From the NCBI GenBank assembly GCA_028023455.1, contig JAQFVV010006231.1:7580036-7644035 (forward strand): 64,000 nucleotides of DNA, in the 5' to 3' direction. The stretch is from Epiperipatus broadwayi. Taxonomy: Eukaryota > Onychophora > Udeonychophora > Euonychophora > Peripatidae. A program made the position numbers and the translations under genes. Under the pieces are notes generated by a model. The model was not told the DNA's origin. It saw only the letters and a program-made list of their open reading frames with translations, and did not search any database. Shown here piece by piece: positions 13,501 through 23,900 of this stretch (position 1 is the stretch's first letter; each line of letters begins with the position of its first letter).

Positions 13501-13983
13501 TAAATAAAAATCAACAAACAGAAAATACACACACAGCTATATAATGAAAATATAAATCTAGATCATATAAGGATACCAACAATAAAACAAATTTCAATAA
13601 ATAAAACTTTCAAATATTATGGATGCAATAGAACCTCCCATCCATTCAAGAGAATACACCAGAGGGGAAAAGAAAGCCAGATTGACCACCTAAAAACCAC
13701 GAATCCAAAAAAGCAAAAAAAAACCACCAAAAAACACAACTCATCAGACACAAACAATCTAGAAAATGATGAAATAGAAATGGATTTAAGCCAACAACTT
13801 TACAATTTCAACACCAATAACCTATATAGAATCTCAAGTAATACTAAATGAAAGAAAAACTGATAATAAATCCTACAAAGTCTTAAATACACATCAACAT
13901 TTATCTACTGCAATTTAAACTAAAATCTTTAGAATTCAAAAATAAATAAACATCAATACCCTGTTATAAAATTATACAAAAAC

Positions 13984-14411
13984 ATGAAAATAAAAATCGG
14001 GTCTCTCAACATTAGAGGCTTAAATGCCACCAAAAAACTTTCAACTCAAAAAATGGATACATATAACACAACCACACATACTGGGTCTACTGAAAACAAA
14101 AATATACAGCAGCTCAAATTGATCCATCAAAATATTTAGCCAGCCAAGGGTTTTGTGCCTGTTCAAGAGAATCACCTTCAGGTGGCACAGATATAATTGT
14201 ATCCCACAACTGCCCTTTCAATTCTTTTAAAATTATATATATTGACCCTATCTTATAATAACACTCCATAAAAATATCACACTTAATCTAGTATTTGTCT
14301 ATATACCACCAGGCCCTGTCATCATCTCCAGAATAATATTAACAATAAATTCAATGCTTATAGCAACACCTAATCCTATAATAGTCCTGGGAGATTTCAA
14401 CATGACCTATC
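13984..14411 (+). pseudogene. LINE ORF2 endonuclease N-terminal remnant
   Basis: An ATG at 13984 opens KIGSLNIRGLN, the usual first strand of a LINE apurinic-like endonuclease. After a stop and frameshifts the frame resumes through VFVYIPPGP and reaches IIVLGDFNMT, with GDFN encoded at 14390-14401. The order and spacing are right for an endonuclease domain shortened by deletions. The sequence then breaks into unrelated AT-rich DNA. Confidence 0.75.
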
Positions 14412-14437
14412 AAACTTTTGTCCCTAAATGATTTACC

Positions 14438-14653
14438 ATTAACTTAGATATTTATAATATTATTTTTTAGGAAGAATATAGTCAAAATGTTGGATTTTTT
14501 ATTGATGATTATAGTCATATAAAAAAGGAGTTTGTTTATTTATTTATATATTGGAGATTTATGAATTATTTTGGAAAGAAGAACTGTGTGGTTGATATAT
14601 TAAATTCTATGATTTATTATTAACTTGGATGTTTATAATATTATTTTTTAGGA
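14438..14653 (+). repeat. Penelope-like terminal remnant with 181-bp spaced direct repeat
   Basis: A 35-bp sequence at 14438-14472 (ATTAACTTAGATATTTATAA and on) recurs at 14619-14653. The stretch 14475-14527 shares AGAATATAGTCAAAATGTTG with the Penelope-like terminal repeat near 47169-47190. The assignment rests on that similarity and is moderate. Confidence 0.45.
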
Positions 14654-15515
14654 AAAATATATATGTATAAATGTGGATATTCCAATTGAATTGATTTGAT
14701 AAGGATTTAAGTGTGCATTGAAAAAGACTATATGGTACTCTTTTTGACCTTGTAATGCATCCACCTGACCATTTATGTGGCCCAACTTACAGCCTCTAGA
14801 ACAGTTCTGTTCATATTACCATTATTAGGTGTACAGCTGTGCTTTGCATCACTATGGAAATAGCATGCACTTCATATATTGTTACCGTAGAATGTGAGGA
14901 TGTATGGAATTCAAGAGGTCATAAGTGTTTTTATGTGCATTCAAATTAAGTATCTTGTACATTACCTGACATACTATTACATACTAATAATTGTAAGTAT
15001 GTTGTTGAAGCATTTCACATAAATCACGTGGAAAGGCACATTTGCTGAAGAACAGCTATGAGAGTAATACAATGGCTGCCATTATCTGTTGTTTTGGAAA
15101 TCATAATATAGGTTTGCTCGGACTAGAGCACATATTGGCCTCTCCTTCAGACTGGCAAAATGCACTGCCAGCTATGTTAGCTCAGACTAGTGGACATATT
15201 GGAAGACCCAAAGGATTGTCAAAACCATCAGAGTCTCCCTCACATATTCCAGCACTACACACTGACAGTTTGGTTCACTGAGACTAGTGCATGTATTTAT
15301 TCTAATTTTCAGTCAAAAAATAAGACACATTTTCAAACTCTTGCTTTTATATTTTTTTGAAATGAAAATGTTGTAAACATAATTTCCCATCACAAATTTT
15401 TTAAAAATAATTTGAAAAATTGGTGGAGGGCAGAAAGCAAAAAATTATTGGCCTGGAAATGTTACATTTCATTATTTTTGCAAGCAACAGTGCCATCAGA
15501 CAGACGCATTACACA
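14654..15515 (+). other. GC-richer stretch with 79-codon open frame, unrecognised
   Basis: About 14750-15290 has higher G+C than its flanks and an open frame at 15042-15281 (79 codons). The protein has no recognisable motif. It sits between two copies of a Penelope-like terminal sequence (14482-14527 and 15521-15560), so it may be an insertion or part of a decayed element rather than a gene. Confidence 0.3.
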
Positions 15516-15615
15516 GTCGGAATGTTGGATTTTTTATTGATGATTGTAGTCATATAAAAAGCAAGTTTTTAAAAGAAGGAGTTTGTTTATTTATGTACTA
15601 CAAAACTTTTTATAC
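15516..15615 (+). repeat. second Penelope-like terminal remnant
   Basis: 15521-15560 repeats 14488-14527 almost exactly (AATGTTGGATTTTTTATTGA, then a GATGATT-TAGTCATATAAAAA segment). It abuts LINE copy B directly, indicating nested or successive insertions. Confidence 0.5.
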
Positions 15616-15617
15616 TA

Positions 15618-16425
15618 GTTTTATAAAAAGTATTTTGTGGATTAAAGTGGGAAGCTATGAGAATAAATGTAAATTGTTTAAGTCAGCTATATTTTTCAGA
15701 TGATGTGGTCACTTTTGCAAATAATGTTTCAGAGCTTTAGGAAATGTTATAAGACTTTATCAGATTAAATAGTAGTACTAACGATAAATGCTATAAAAGA
15801 CTCAAGTAATGTTCAATGGATTTGCTCAGAAAATAAAGATTGACAATCATGAATTAAAAGAAGTTAACAAATACTTAACATATGAGATTAATCACGGAAT
15901 TAAATTTGGAGGGAGTGCTTTTGATAGAAATAACTTAATATTAAATATATATATATATACATGTTTGAAATGAAAGATTTTTAATAGATGTATTTCATCA
16001 GTTCTTACTTGGGAATCTGATACTTGGACACTTAACAGAAAAGTAATACAGAGATTTCAGATCATTCAATGAAGTATGGTGGAATATATGTTAGGAATAA
16101 GAAGAAGAGATTGAAAACACAATACATAGATGAAAGAACAAACACATATCAATGACATCATTGAAAAAAAATTAAGATACTGAAATGGAATAGATGGACA
16201 TATTTCTAAAAAAGATGATAACATATGGGCAATTAAAGTCTTAAACTGGATCCCAACAGATTGTAGAATATGTAGAAAGAGATTACACGATATGGATTGA
16301 TGAAATAACAGTTTGCTAGAGTGTTGTGGAGAAGAGGGGCTAGAAATTGGAGATTTTGAATTAAACTTTCAGAGTTATTCATCCTGCAATGGATTGATAA
16401 TGACTGAAAATGATGATGGATATTT
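15618..16425 (+). mobile_element. LINE copy B (3' third), same family as copy A
   Basis: Starts near the end of the reverse transcriptase palm: the FADD-equivalent reads as FSDDVV at about 15695-15712. It continues through the thumb and C-terminal tail to the family 3' end near 16422. Aligning by eye to copy A on the opposite strand shows the same segments in the same order, with many substitutions, small deletions and an inserted TA microsatellite at 15944-15960. No long frame survives. Confidence 0.85.
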
Positions 16426-16454
16426 GATATTTATATATGTGAAAATTTAATTAG

Positions 16455-16520
16455 AGAGGATTTGAACCCAGACTTTCAAGCTCCCTTTAGTTATTCACTT
16501 CATCATATACATCTAAATAT
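16455..16520 (-). repeat. fragment of the hammerhead-repeat family (box-B end)
   Basis: GGATTTGAACCCAGACTTTC here matches the end of the foldback unit at 17953-17972. On the minus strand it reads as a box-B-like GGTTCAAATCC. Only this end is present. Confidence 0.5.
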
Positions 16521-16699
16521 ATATATACTGTACATGTATTTAAATATTATATAATGGAGATTGTAATAATAATATTAACTAGAAAACTACTACTAACAGA
16601 CTTAGTTAATATTAAAATTTTACTTAAAAATAAAATTCGTTTTTTGTTTTTTATTTGTTGATAGCTGAAATACACAAGCTTATATATACCTGTGTCTAT

Positions 16700-16907
16700 A
16701 TATGTAATAGACAGGGTATGAGCACAGACTTTCACATGACCCACCACTCTCCACACCATCTCATAACACTGATACACTTGAACACATATGTTGAAAAGAT
16801 AAATAATCACCAATATACGTACTTCATGCTAAAACAGCAATCATCAGTTGGTCCAGATTACCATCTCTACACATATATGCTACAAGTGCTCAGATATATA
16901 TTGAGAT
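16700..16907 (-). repeat. hammerhead-repeat unit, partial
   Basis: Aligns with 17950-18150 of the foldback arm, from the CAGACTTTC segment through the hammerhead and the TCAGT-type tail. The box-B end is degraded. It lies within 250 bp of another fragment of the family. Confidence 0.6.
16803..16860 (-). ncRNA. type I hammerhead ribozyme motif, nearly intact (copy 1)
   Basis: Minus strand: stem I strand ending GACCAA, core CTGATGA (16841-16847), stem-loop II TTGCTGTTTTAGCAT, then GAAG (16822-16825) in place of GAAA, a palindromic TACGTA stem III, and the closing stem I strand TTGGTGATTAT. The substitution sits at the first base of stem III, where it could still form a G-U pair. Confidence 0.65.
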
Positions 16908-17939
16908 AATAGATTTTTCCCCCTTAATTGTTTACAATATCCTGTTACTTACTTGGTAATTTTAACTCACGGTTAAGTTGTAATCACGTATGTATAGGAA
17001 ATAAAAATTGTGTCTAGAATAATTGCTCTTTATTACTGATCTTATTAAATATTTCACACATTTCTTAAATATTTATCTTTATTACAGTAATAAGTGCTTT
17101 GGGACTTAATTTGAAAATGAAGATATATATCATAAAAAGTAAAAAGATTAAATATTGAATTTTCTAATTGTAAACAATTTTTCAAAAAGAAAAAAAAGTT
17201 AAAGCAATTAAATAGTCGATTTGGGTGGGAAAAACTATAAGACTAATTATCAAACATTTATAGGAATCATTCCAAATTTATTTTTAAGACGCTGTGATCA
17301 TAAATTTTGTCTATATATTTTTGTCATTAAAATAACATCAATTAAACAATTTTAAAAATGTTTTTAAAAATAACATTGCCCTAGGATTCTTAATTTTCTG
17401 ATAAAAAAAATAAACAAATTATGATTTATTTTGAAATGAGAAAATATATTTATGACTGATAATATTTTCTTGAAAACTTTCTTTATTTGCTATAATTTTT
17501 TAATGACACCCAAGGTGATTTCCTTTTATTCTTTAGGTGTTAAATGAAGTAATAATATAAAGAGTAAAACCAATCTTTTATGTCAGCATTTATATTTTCA
17601 AATAAAGATTTCAATAATAAATATTTATATAAATGTACTTTATTTATTAAACATTTGTGACAAACCTTTTTTAAATATATATATTTAATACTGATGCAAC
17701 AAAAAATGTATTGCAGAAAAGATCAAATACGCTAAGTAGCAAATACATTTTTAAAAAAATAAATTAATGATTTTTAAAGCACAATTAATTACTATTTAAT
17801 TTTGATTTAAATAAAAAAATCTCTCATGTGAGTTGAATTTCTTAGTATAGCCAAATGAAAATATATTTTATATCATACTTTTATTATATCTAATAAATAT
17901 TTGAAAACCAGTCACTTTTCATAAACCTGGAGCTTTAAT
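16908..17939. other. AT-rich non-coding DNA
   Basis: No coding or structured element was recognised; homopolymers and AT microsatellites only. Confidence 0.55.
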
Positions 17940-18039
17940 TATAAATGTAGGGGATTTGAACTCAGACTTTCAAGCACCCACCAACTATCCGCACTATCTC
18001 ATATAACTGATACACATGACCACACACATGTAGAAAAGA

Positions 18040-18100
18040 TAATCACCAATATACGTATTACATGCTAAACCAGCACTCATCGGTTGGTCCAGATTATCAT
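18040..18100 (-). ncRNA. hammerhead ribozyme motif, mutated (copy 2)
   Basis: The left foldback arm. The core reads CCGATGA instead of CTGATGA, and the GAA box reads GTA. Stem II (GTGCTGGTTTAGCAT), stem III (TACGTA) and both stem I strands (GATAATC...ACCAA with TTGGTGATTATC) are otherwise intact. Both changes hit invariant bases, so activity is not expected. Confidence 0.7.
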
Positions 18101-18509
18101 CTCCCACACATATATATAATCAGTGCTCAGTTTATATTAAGATAGCAAATCACATTTTAATGGACAGGCTTCAATCTACTCCAACTTCCAACACTTCAGC
18201 CATCCATATCATTGAAAATCTGATGATGGAAAGCCAAATCCCATGCTGATGTCAACATTATTGCCAAGCCCATGTTGACCTGAAGTCACTCTGACCCCTC
18301 ATGTATAGGACCTTATCCATTTAAATAATAGAAGAGGGATGGGGCTTGGCAATAATGTTGGCATCAGCATGGGATTTGGCTTTCCATCATCAGATTTTCA
18401 ATGATATGGATAGCTGAAGTGTTGGAGTAGATTGAAGCCTGTCCATTAAAGTGTGAAGATTTGCTATCATAATATAAACTGAGCACTGATTATATATATG
18501 TGTGGAAGA

Positions 18510-18575
18510 TGATAATCTAGATCAACTGATGAGTCCTGGATTAGCATGAAATACGTATATTGTGATTATTTATCT
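18510..18575 (+). ncRNA. type I hammerhead ribozyme motif, core intact (copy 3)
   Basis: The right foldback arm. Core CTGATGA at 18526-18532, stem-loop II GTCCTGGATTAGCAT (one mismatch), GAAA at 18548-18551, stem III from the palindrome ATACGTAT, then A as the residue before the predicted cleavage site, and the TTG-TGATTAT stem I strand pairing with ATAATC...TCAA upstream. All invariant core bases are present. The layout (open at stem I, 2-4 bp palindromic stem III) is that of Penelope- and newt-type hammerheads. Confidence 0.82.
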
Positions 18576-18889
18576 TTTCTACATGTGTGGTCATGTGCAT
18601 CAGTTGTATGAGATAATGTGGATAGTTGGTGGGTGCTTGAAGGTCTGAGTTCAAATCCTCTATATTTATACCTAATAAAGTAATGTTTTCAGAACATTAT
18701 ACCAACATATAAAAATTCTTTATATGATGATTCATCATACTGATCATCATCAATTTATACCCATTATTTCATTGTAAAAATATTTTTAAAAAAGTTCCAT
18801 CATTTTTTTTAATGATTAACCATTTAATAATACCACTGCGCCAAGGGATACTAACATCATAAAATGAATGTCACTTATATAAGATAAAT

Positions 18890-19612
18890 GCTTTAGAGCT
18901 TCAGGAAATGTTGCAAGAGTTATCAGATAAAAGTAAGAGTAGGACTAATAGTAAATGTTAAAAAGACTAAAGCAATGTTCTGTGAATTTTCTCAAAAGAT
19001 GAAAATAAAGATTGATTATGATAAATTAGAAGAAGTTAACAACTACAAATACCTTGGTCAGATTATTATTACAGATGGAAACATAATAGATGAAATTAAT
19101 TATAGAATTAAACTTGGTTGGAGTGCTTTTGGTAGAAATAACAATATTCCCATGCCAAAAGGAAACTTTGTAATAAATGTGTTTTACCAGTTCTTATTTA
19201 TAAATATGAGACTTGGACACTTAATAGAAGAACAATACAGAGACTCCAGACCATTCAAAGAAGTGTGGATAGATGCATGTTAGGAGTAACAAGAAGAGAT
19301 CAAAAACAATATATGGATAAGAGAACAAACAAGTGTAACTGATGCCATTGAAAGAATTAAAAGACTGAAATGGAGTTGGGCTGAACATATTTCTAGAAGA
19401 GATGATAATAGATGGACAATTGAAATCTAAAATAGGATTCCAAGAGATTTAAAAGACCCAGAAAGAGACCACACATGAGATGGATGGATGAAATAAGAAA
19501 ATGTGCAGAGTGATGTGGAGAAGAGAGGCTAGAGATCAGAGAAGCTGAATTGAAGAGACATTCATCCTGCAGTAGATTGATAATGGTTGACAATAATGAT
19601 GATAATATAAGA
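18890..19612 (+). mobile_element. LINE copy C (3' end), same family as copy A
   Basis: Begins after the FADD region (GCTTCAGGAAATGTTGCAAG) and runs to the family 3' end, with the terminal GATAATGGTTGACAATAATG. An open stretch at 18975-19283 keeps YKYLGQIIITDGN and the following GWSAFGRNN before a frame change. The last part (19260-19560) continues in other frames through the DDNRW segment to the final residues. Confidence 0.88.
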
Positions 19613-22600
19613 TAAAGTGATAAAATTCATGCCAAAAATATTGTACAATTATTGTTCATTAAGTTATAAAAACCAAACTTTGATAATATATAATACAATG
19701 CATTAAAAGTAAATTGAAAAACAATTTACTTACCTAATACTTATATATTTTTTCAATATAATAGATTTTCCAATATACCTAAAATAAAGTTTTTCATCAT
19801 TAATATAACAATGTAAGCAAAACAAAAAATATAAACTTTATTCACCATATAATTGAAAATAAACTTTCAACATATATTGTAGTAGCATGTTAAAAATTAC
19901 TTGAAATGTATATATTGTAACAGTTTGGAAAAAGTGGTGATGGGAATATATAACGAACACAGTCAAGAGTTACATAGAGAAGAAGTGAAATTAATTTATT
20001 TTAACTTATATATTATACTAATGGTCGTCTGAGCACTAATTATATAAATTTAATAAACCATGAGACCATTAAACCCACTCCTAATTACCTAAATGGAAAT
20101 CCTTAATGAATATGGAATTTATACTAGGTTTAAACCAGGACACCATCTTAAACAACATGAAAATCTATATGAGGAAACTGAACACCCTTCAGCATTACTA
20201 AAGCTATACCATGACTATCTCGGTTGAGTAAAAGCATTCTTGTCTCATTGACTATCACAATTTTGACTTTTTAAAAACAACATATTTTACAAACAATATA
20301 TTCACCTTATGATAAATAGTTAGTGCAATTTGGATGGTGAGAATTTATGAGAAAGGGGAACAGAAGCCACATTAACATATACTAAAATAATTTTTTATTA
20401 CACAATAATAAACTCAGTAGTTAATTAAATAATACAAACGTATAGCACATATAGTGGTTAAAATTTTAATTTATTAATATACAAATAAATATTATTACAT
20501 CTATTGGAATTTAGATTATATTATAACAGTAGCTGGGTTCGAATATGAGTACTAAAGGAAGTAAAAGACACTAATGATTACAAAAGAGTGTTTATTGCAG
20601 TTGTTATTATGGATTAAATTAATAGATGCGAGAAAATTTATAGATATACATTCAAACCCTGTTACAAAAGAGTGTTAGTGAAATACATTAACCATTTAAA
20701 GACATGAGCGTAGACATATATATTTATTACACGTGTTGTTGTTATGTTGCGTACAATTAGTTACTAACTGATAGATTTGTATGTGAAGATGAAGAGGAGC
20801 GTTTATGTGCAGAGTGGTATTTTATTTTTTGTTTTATATATTTTGTTGCTTATTACCGTAAGTTATAGTTATTGAAATAATATTAGTAGTGCATGTTTCT
20901 TAATGAGAGCAAATTAAAATATAAGGCTGGAGAGAGTAATAAAAGGGGTTGCAAGTTGTGCCATGGGCGATTTATGTTAATGACCCTTGTCGTCAGAATT
21001 CCAAGAACTGGCCACTAAGTATTTTGGGTCAATGGAAAAACTGATCATGCTAAAAGCATTCCTGAGATAATGGTCATCAGTGCATGGATAGACAAAAAAA
21101 AGGGTGAGGTGAAAGAGAGATAAAAGAAAAGAACTATATATATTTTTTTTTGATTTAGGAGCGATTCGGAAAAGTGACCATTATAGAGAAAGAAGCGTGG
21201 AAAGTAAATTTTAATAAAGTGATTTTATTACTTAATATAAATTAATAAGAATGCATTCCACTGAAATGCTGTTGTAAAAGAATCGTGTGGATTCATTAAC
21301 CCAGCCCAGTGTACAGCTGTTTTGTAACCTGCCTACCATGATGACCTTTATCAATGGAGATTTTATCTATCTATTTCAAGCAAGTGAAGTGATCGCAGAG
21401 CTCCAAACAACAAGAACTTTTGTGTCCTCAATTTTAGAATCACCTACCTAACACCTCCAGGATGGATTATCATATGTGGAAATGTTATGGAATCTTTCAT
21501 CATCTTTCCGACCAACAAGTCTCGCTAGGACAATCACCATTGTAATACTGTAAGCTTACAGATCCTCCACCTTAAACACATGAATGTTAGCCCTCAAAGG
21601 AGGTAACTATGACTTTCTCTCTATATATTGAATGAACATATAATAGTTTAATATTCAATTAAGAAATGTGCGCTTTGTCCCAACTTAAAGAAAATTATAA
21701 AAAATAGATTAAATTATTTAATAAATACAACTCTGACACATACTTGCACTCTTTTGTGAATGTGTATATTGATATTCAATATGGGTATTGGAATGACTGA
21801 GTCGTATGCTTGAGATATTAGTATATGTGTGTATTAATAAATGTTAGAATTTTAAGCTATAAATTGTGTATTTATTTGAATTATGAGATTCTTATAATTT
21901 CTGGGTTATTATTTATAAAAGCTTGCTGGTGTTAATGGTCATATATCTCTAAAAGAAAAAAATAAAATTCTTAGGGTGGATAGAAAAATTATGAAAGTGT
22001 ATAACTGACATTTCTCTATAAGATAACATAAGCTCCGTTCTCCCAAGAGACATTGTCTCCCAGACCTTGAGACCGAGCTAGTCTGAGTAAGGCACCTGAT
22101 AAGGTCCTCTGGAACCTTTTCTTTTGTTTTCAAAGGTTATAATTCTTAATTGGTAAGATTGGCGCTTGAGGTCAGACATGTCCAATGCTTATAAATATAC
22201 CTACTTGAAGCATAGATTAATAACCTGTTCTCACTTAAATTCTTAGAATAGGATTATGGGTAGACTATTAAATATATATATATAAACACACACAGGTAAG
22301 TAATTGTAATTCTTACCTCATTTTAGATGATCACATCTAAGAAATATCTCAAAAGTCTTTTAATTAAGAGTCTTTATTGAAGGTCTTTTTTGGTTGAGAG
22401 ACTTTGGCTGAAGGTTATTTGTTAAGCTTAACATTTTCCAGTCTTCTTTTGGTTTTCTTCATTTTGGAATTATGAAGTAAATACTGGTATAGTTCTCTCT
22501 CTTTTTTAAAGACATTAAAGTTTTAAACCTACTTAAGATGACTTTATACTTTAGAAGTAAATTTAGGTCTGATCTCTTTCAATTGCTATGCATGCACATT

Positions 22601-22619
22601 TTCTATAAGAGAAGGCTTC
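19613..22619. other. AT-rich DNA with unassigned GC-richer patches
   Basis: 19916-20666 is bounded by TGTAACAG and CTGTTACA and could be a solo LTR. 20930-21130 and 21290-21610 are richer in G+C, but only short frames are seen (for example 37 codons from 21338). 22020-22130 contains a GC-rich patch with partial inverted symmetry. Nothing can be assigned to a family. Confidence 0.35.
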
Positions 22620-23040
22620 CATTTGACATATACTGAACCCGCCCGGTGTGCGTGAGCGTGCTCCCACTCACTCAATAACGTCACTATTACGAATCTGCTG
22701 TGTTCTTGCGTCCGGGGGATTACATAATGTTCTGTGAAGATAATTTCAAACACATATACACGTATGCTTTATTTATTTTATACGTAAATTCGGATTGAAT
22801 CCAAGTAATAGGCGCCAGGAGAACTTTTATAAAAGTCCTCCACATATGTGCATAAGCTCACTCAACTATATCACAAAATATGTCCGTGCATCACTCCAGT
22901 CGGAAGCAAGAAACGAACACAGCCAATATTACCCTTCAAATTACATCGTATCTGTGATCTTTCACTCACGATCAATTACTTATTATATGAGGGCCCGCCC
23001 TATATCCCACAGAACAAATTAATCAAACTTAATTTAATCT
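22620..23040. promoter_or_regulatory. GC/CpG-richer island, possible promoter or 5' exon
   Basis: The first half (22636-22715) has a dense set of CpGs (GCCCGGTGTGCGTGAGCGTG and GCGTCCGGGGG) and an AACGTCAC CRE-like octamer at 22677-22684, in a window where CpG is rare. Two overlapping 64-75 codon plus frames at 22795-23042 are not recognisable. It could equally be the end of an unidentified mobile element. The promoter role is inference only. Confidence 0.25.
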
Positions 23041-23499
23041 AAGAAAACATAACAAACATAAGCATAAATAAAATAAAATCCCAACACCAAAAATATCAAA
23101 TGCATTCATTCATATACAAACAAATTTGATCACTATAGCACTCATTCCTATTATATAAATTTATGTTGAAATTCCAAGCAATTAATAACAAAAAATACTA
23201 GTTAAAGAAATGTTTATTTAATCTGTTTACTAACAATTAATGCAGGTATATGATCGGCAAGCCGAGATAATTAAATATAGATTTCAAGGTGACTTCGCAC
23301 ATATTTTAAAGAATGTTAATCTGTAGGCAAACTTATTTGGTTAGATTCTCGAATCATTCATTAATGGTCAAGAGTAACTTTATCATTTTAGCTTAACATT
23401 TTTTAAATAGTTCTGGTTATTAAAGTTATTTTATTTTGGTGCATAAGTGAATACGACAATTTAAAGATAGCTACCTGTGGAATGTAGAAAGACTGTAAT

Positions 23500-23900
23500 G
23501 GGATCCTGAGCGATGGTTTCTTCTTTAACGAAGCATTTCGGCAATTTGCAAGGTCTCAAAAGCGTGTGTGGTCCTTATGTGAAGTTTCTCCGGTGTTACG
23601 AGCATCCTATTAGCAATCAGCGGAGCTGGACGCAGAGGTCCGGCGGTCAAGCCGTGAATTTTATGTTCAGCAACGCATCTCCGTTAGATTTCAATCGTCT
23701 AATAATAATCAATAATAGTCTAATCATCTCATGAAAGCGCTGTCCGGCCTTTTTGATCTCTTCCTTCCTGCCCTCACACCTTGAATTTTTCTCACCCAAT
23801 CACTCCCATGTACCTGTGAGTCCCTTCATCTTATAAGTCCATCGAGTGTCAACTTAATTCCGTGGTTTCTGGGATCGTTTACACCACTTTGGAATTTAAC
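23500..23900. other. second GC/CpG-richer island with 73-codon open frame
   Basis: From 23500 to 23750 G+C rises sharply and CpGs are frequent (for example GGTCCGGCGGTCAAGCCG). A frame at 23513-23734 encodes 73 residues, starting MVSSLTKHFGNLQGLKS, with a basic, Ser-rich N-terminus. An overlapping frame is also largely open. It may be a first exon or an unknown element; no downstream exon was identified. Confidence 0.3.

Larger units (their letters stand above)
12820..14425 (+). mobile_element. fragment of a second non-LTR retrotransposon: CCHC ORF1 plus endonuclease
   Basis: A 1.6-kb block strikingly poor in T on the plus strand, unlike its neighbours. It carries a gag-like ORF1 remnant with a zinc knuckle, then the start of an ORF2 with an apurinic-like endonuclease, and stops abruptly after the GDFN motif. 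Reverse transcriptase is missing, so the 3' half is deleted or replaced; Penelope-like sequence begins about 15 bp later. The combination fits L1/Tx1- or I/Jockey-like elements; the clade is not resolved. Confidence 0.75.
17940..18671. repeat. foldback repeat: two hammerhead-repeat units head to head
   Basis: The left arm 17940-18273 and right arm 18339-18671 are near-perfect inverted copies of about 334 bp, separated by a 65-bp centre. Each arm has an outer box-B-like end (GAGTTCAAATCC in the sense strand), a hammerhead ribozyme, and an inner region with ATTGCCAAGCCCCAT-type sequence. Sense strands of the ribozymes point outward (left arm minus, right arm plus). A transcript across the locus would fold into a long hairpin. 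Confidence 0.9.

Noticed and set aside
18220-18260. Additional CTGATGATGGAAAGCCA inside the foldback arms
   Set aside because: A small stem can form, but GAA is absent and no stem I partner is found.
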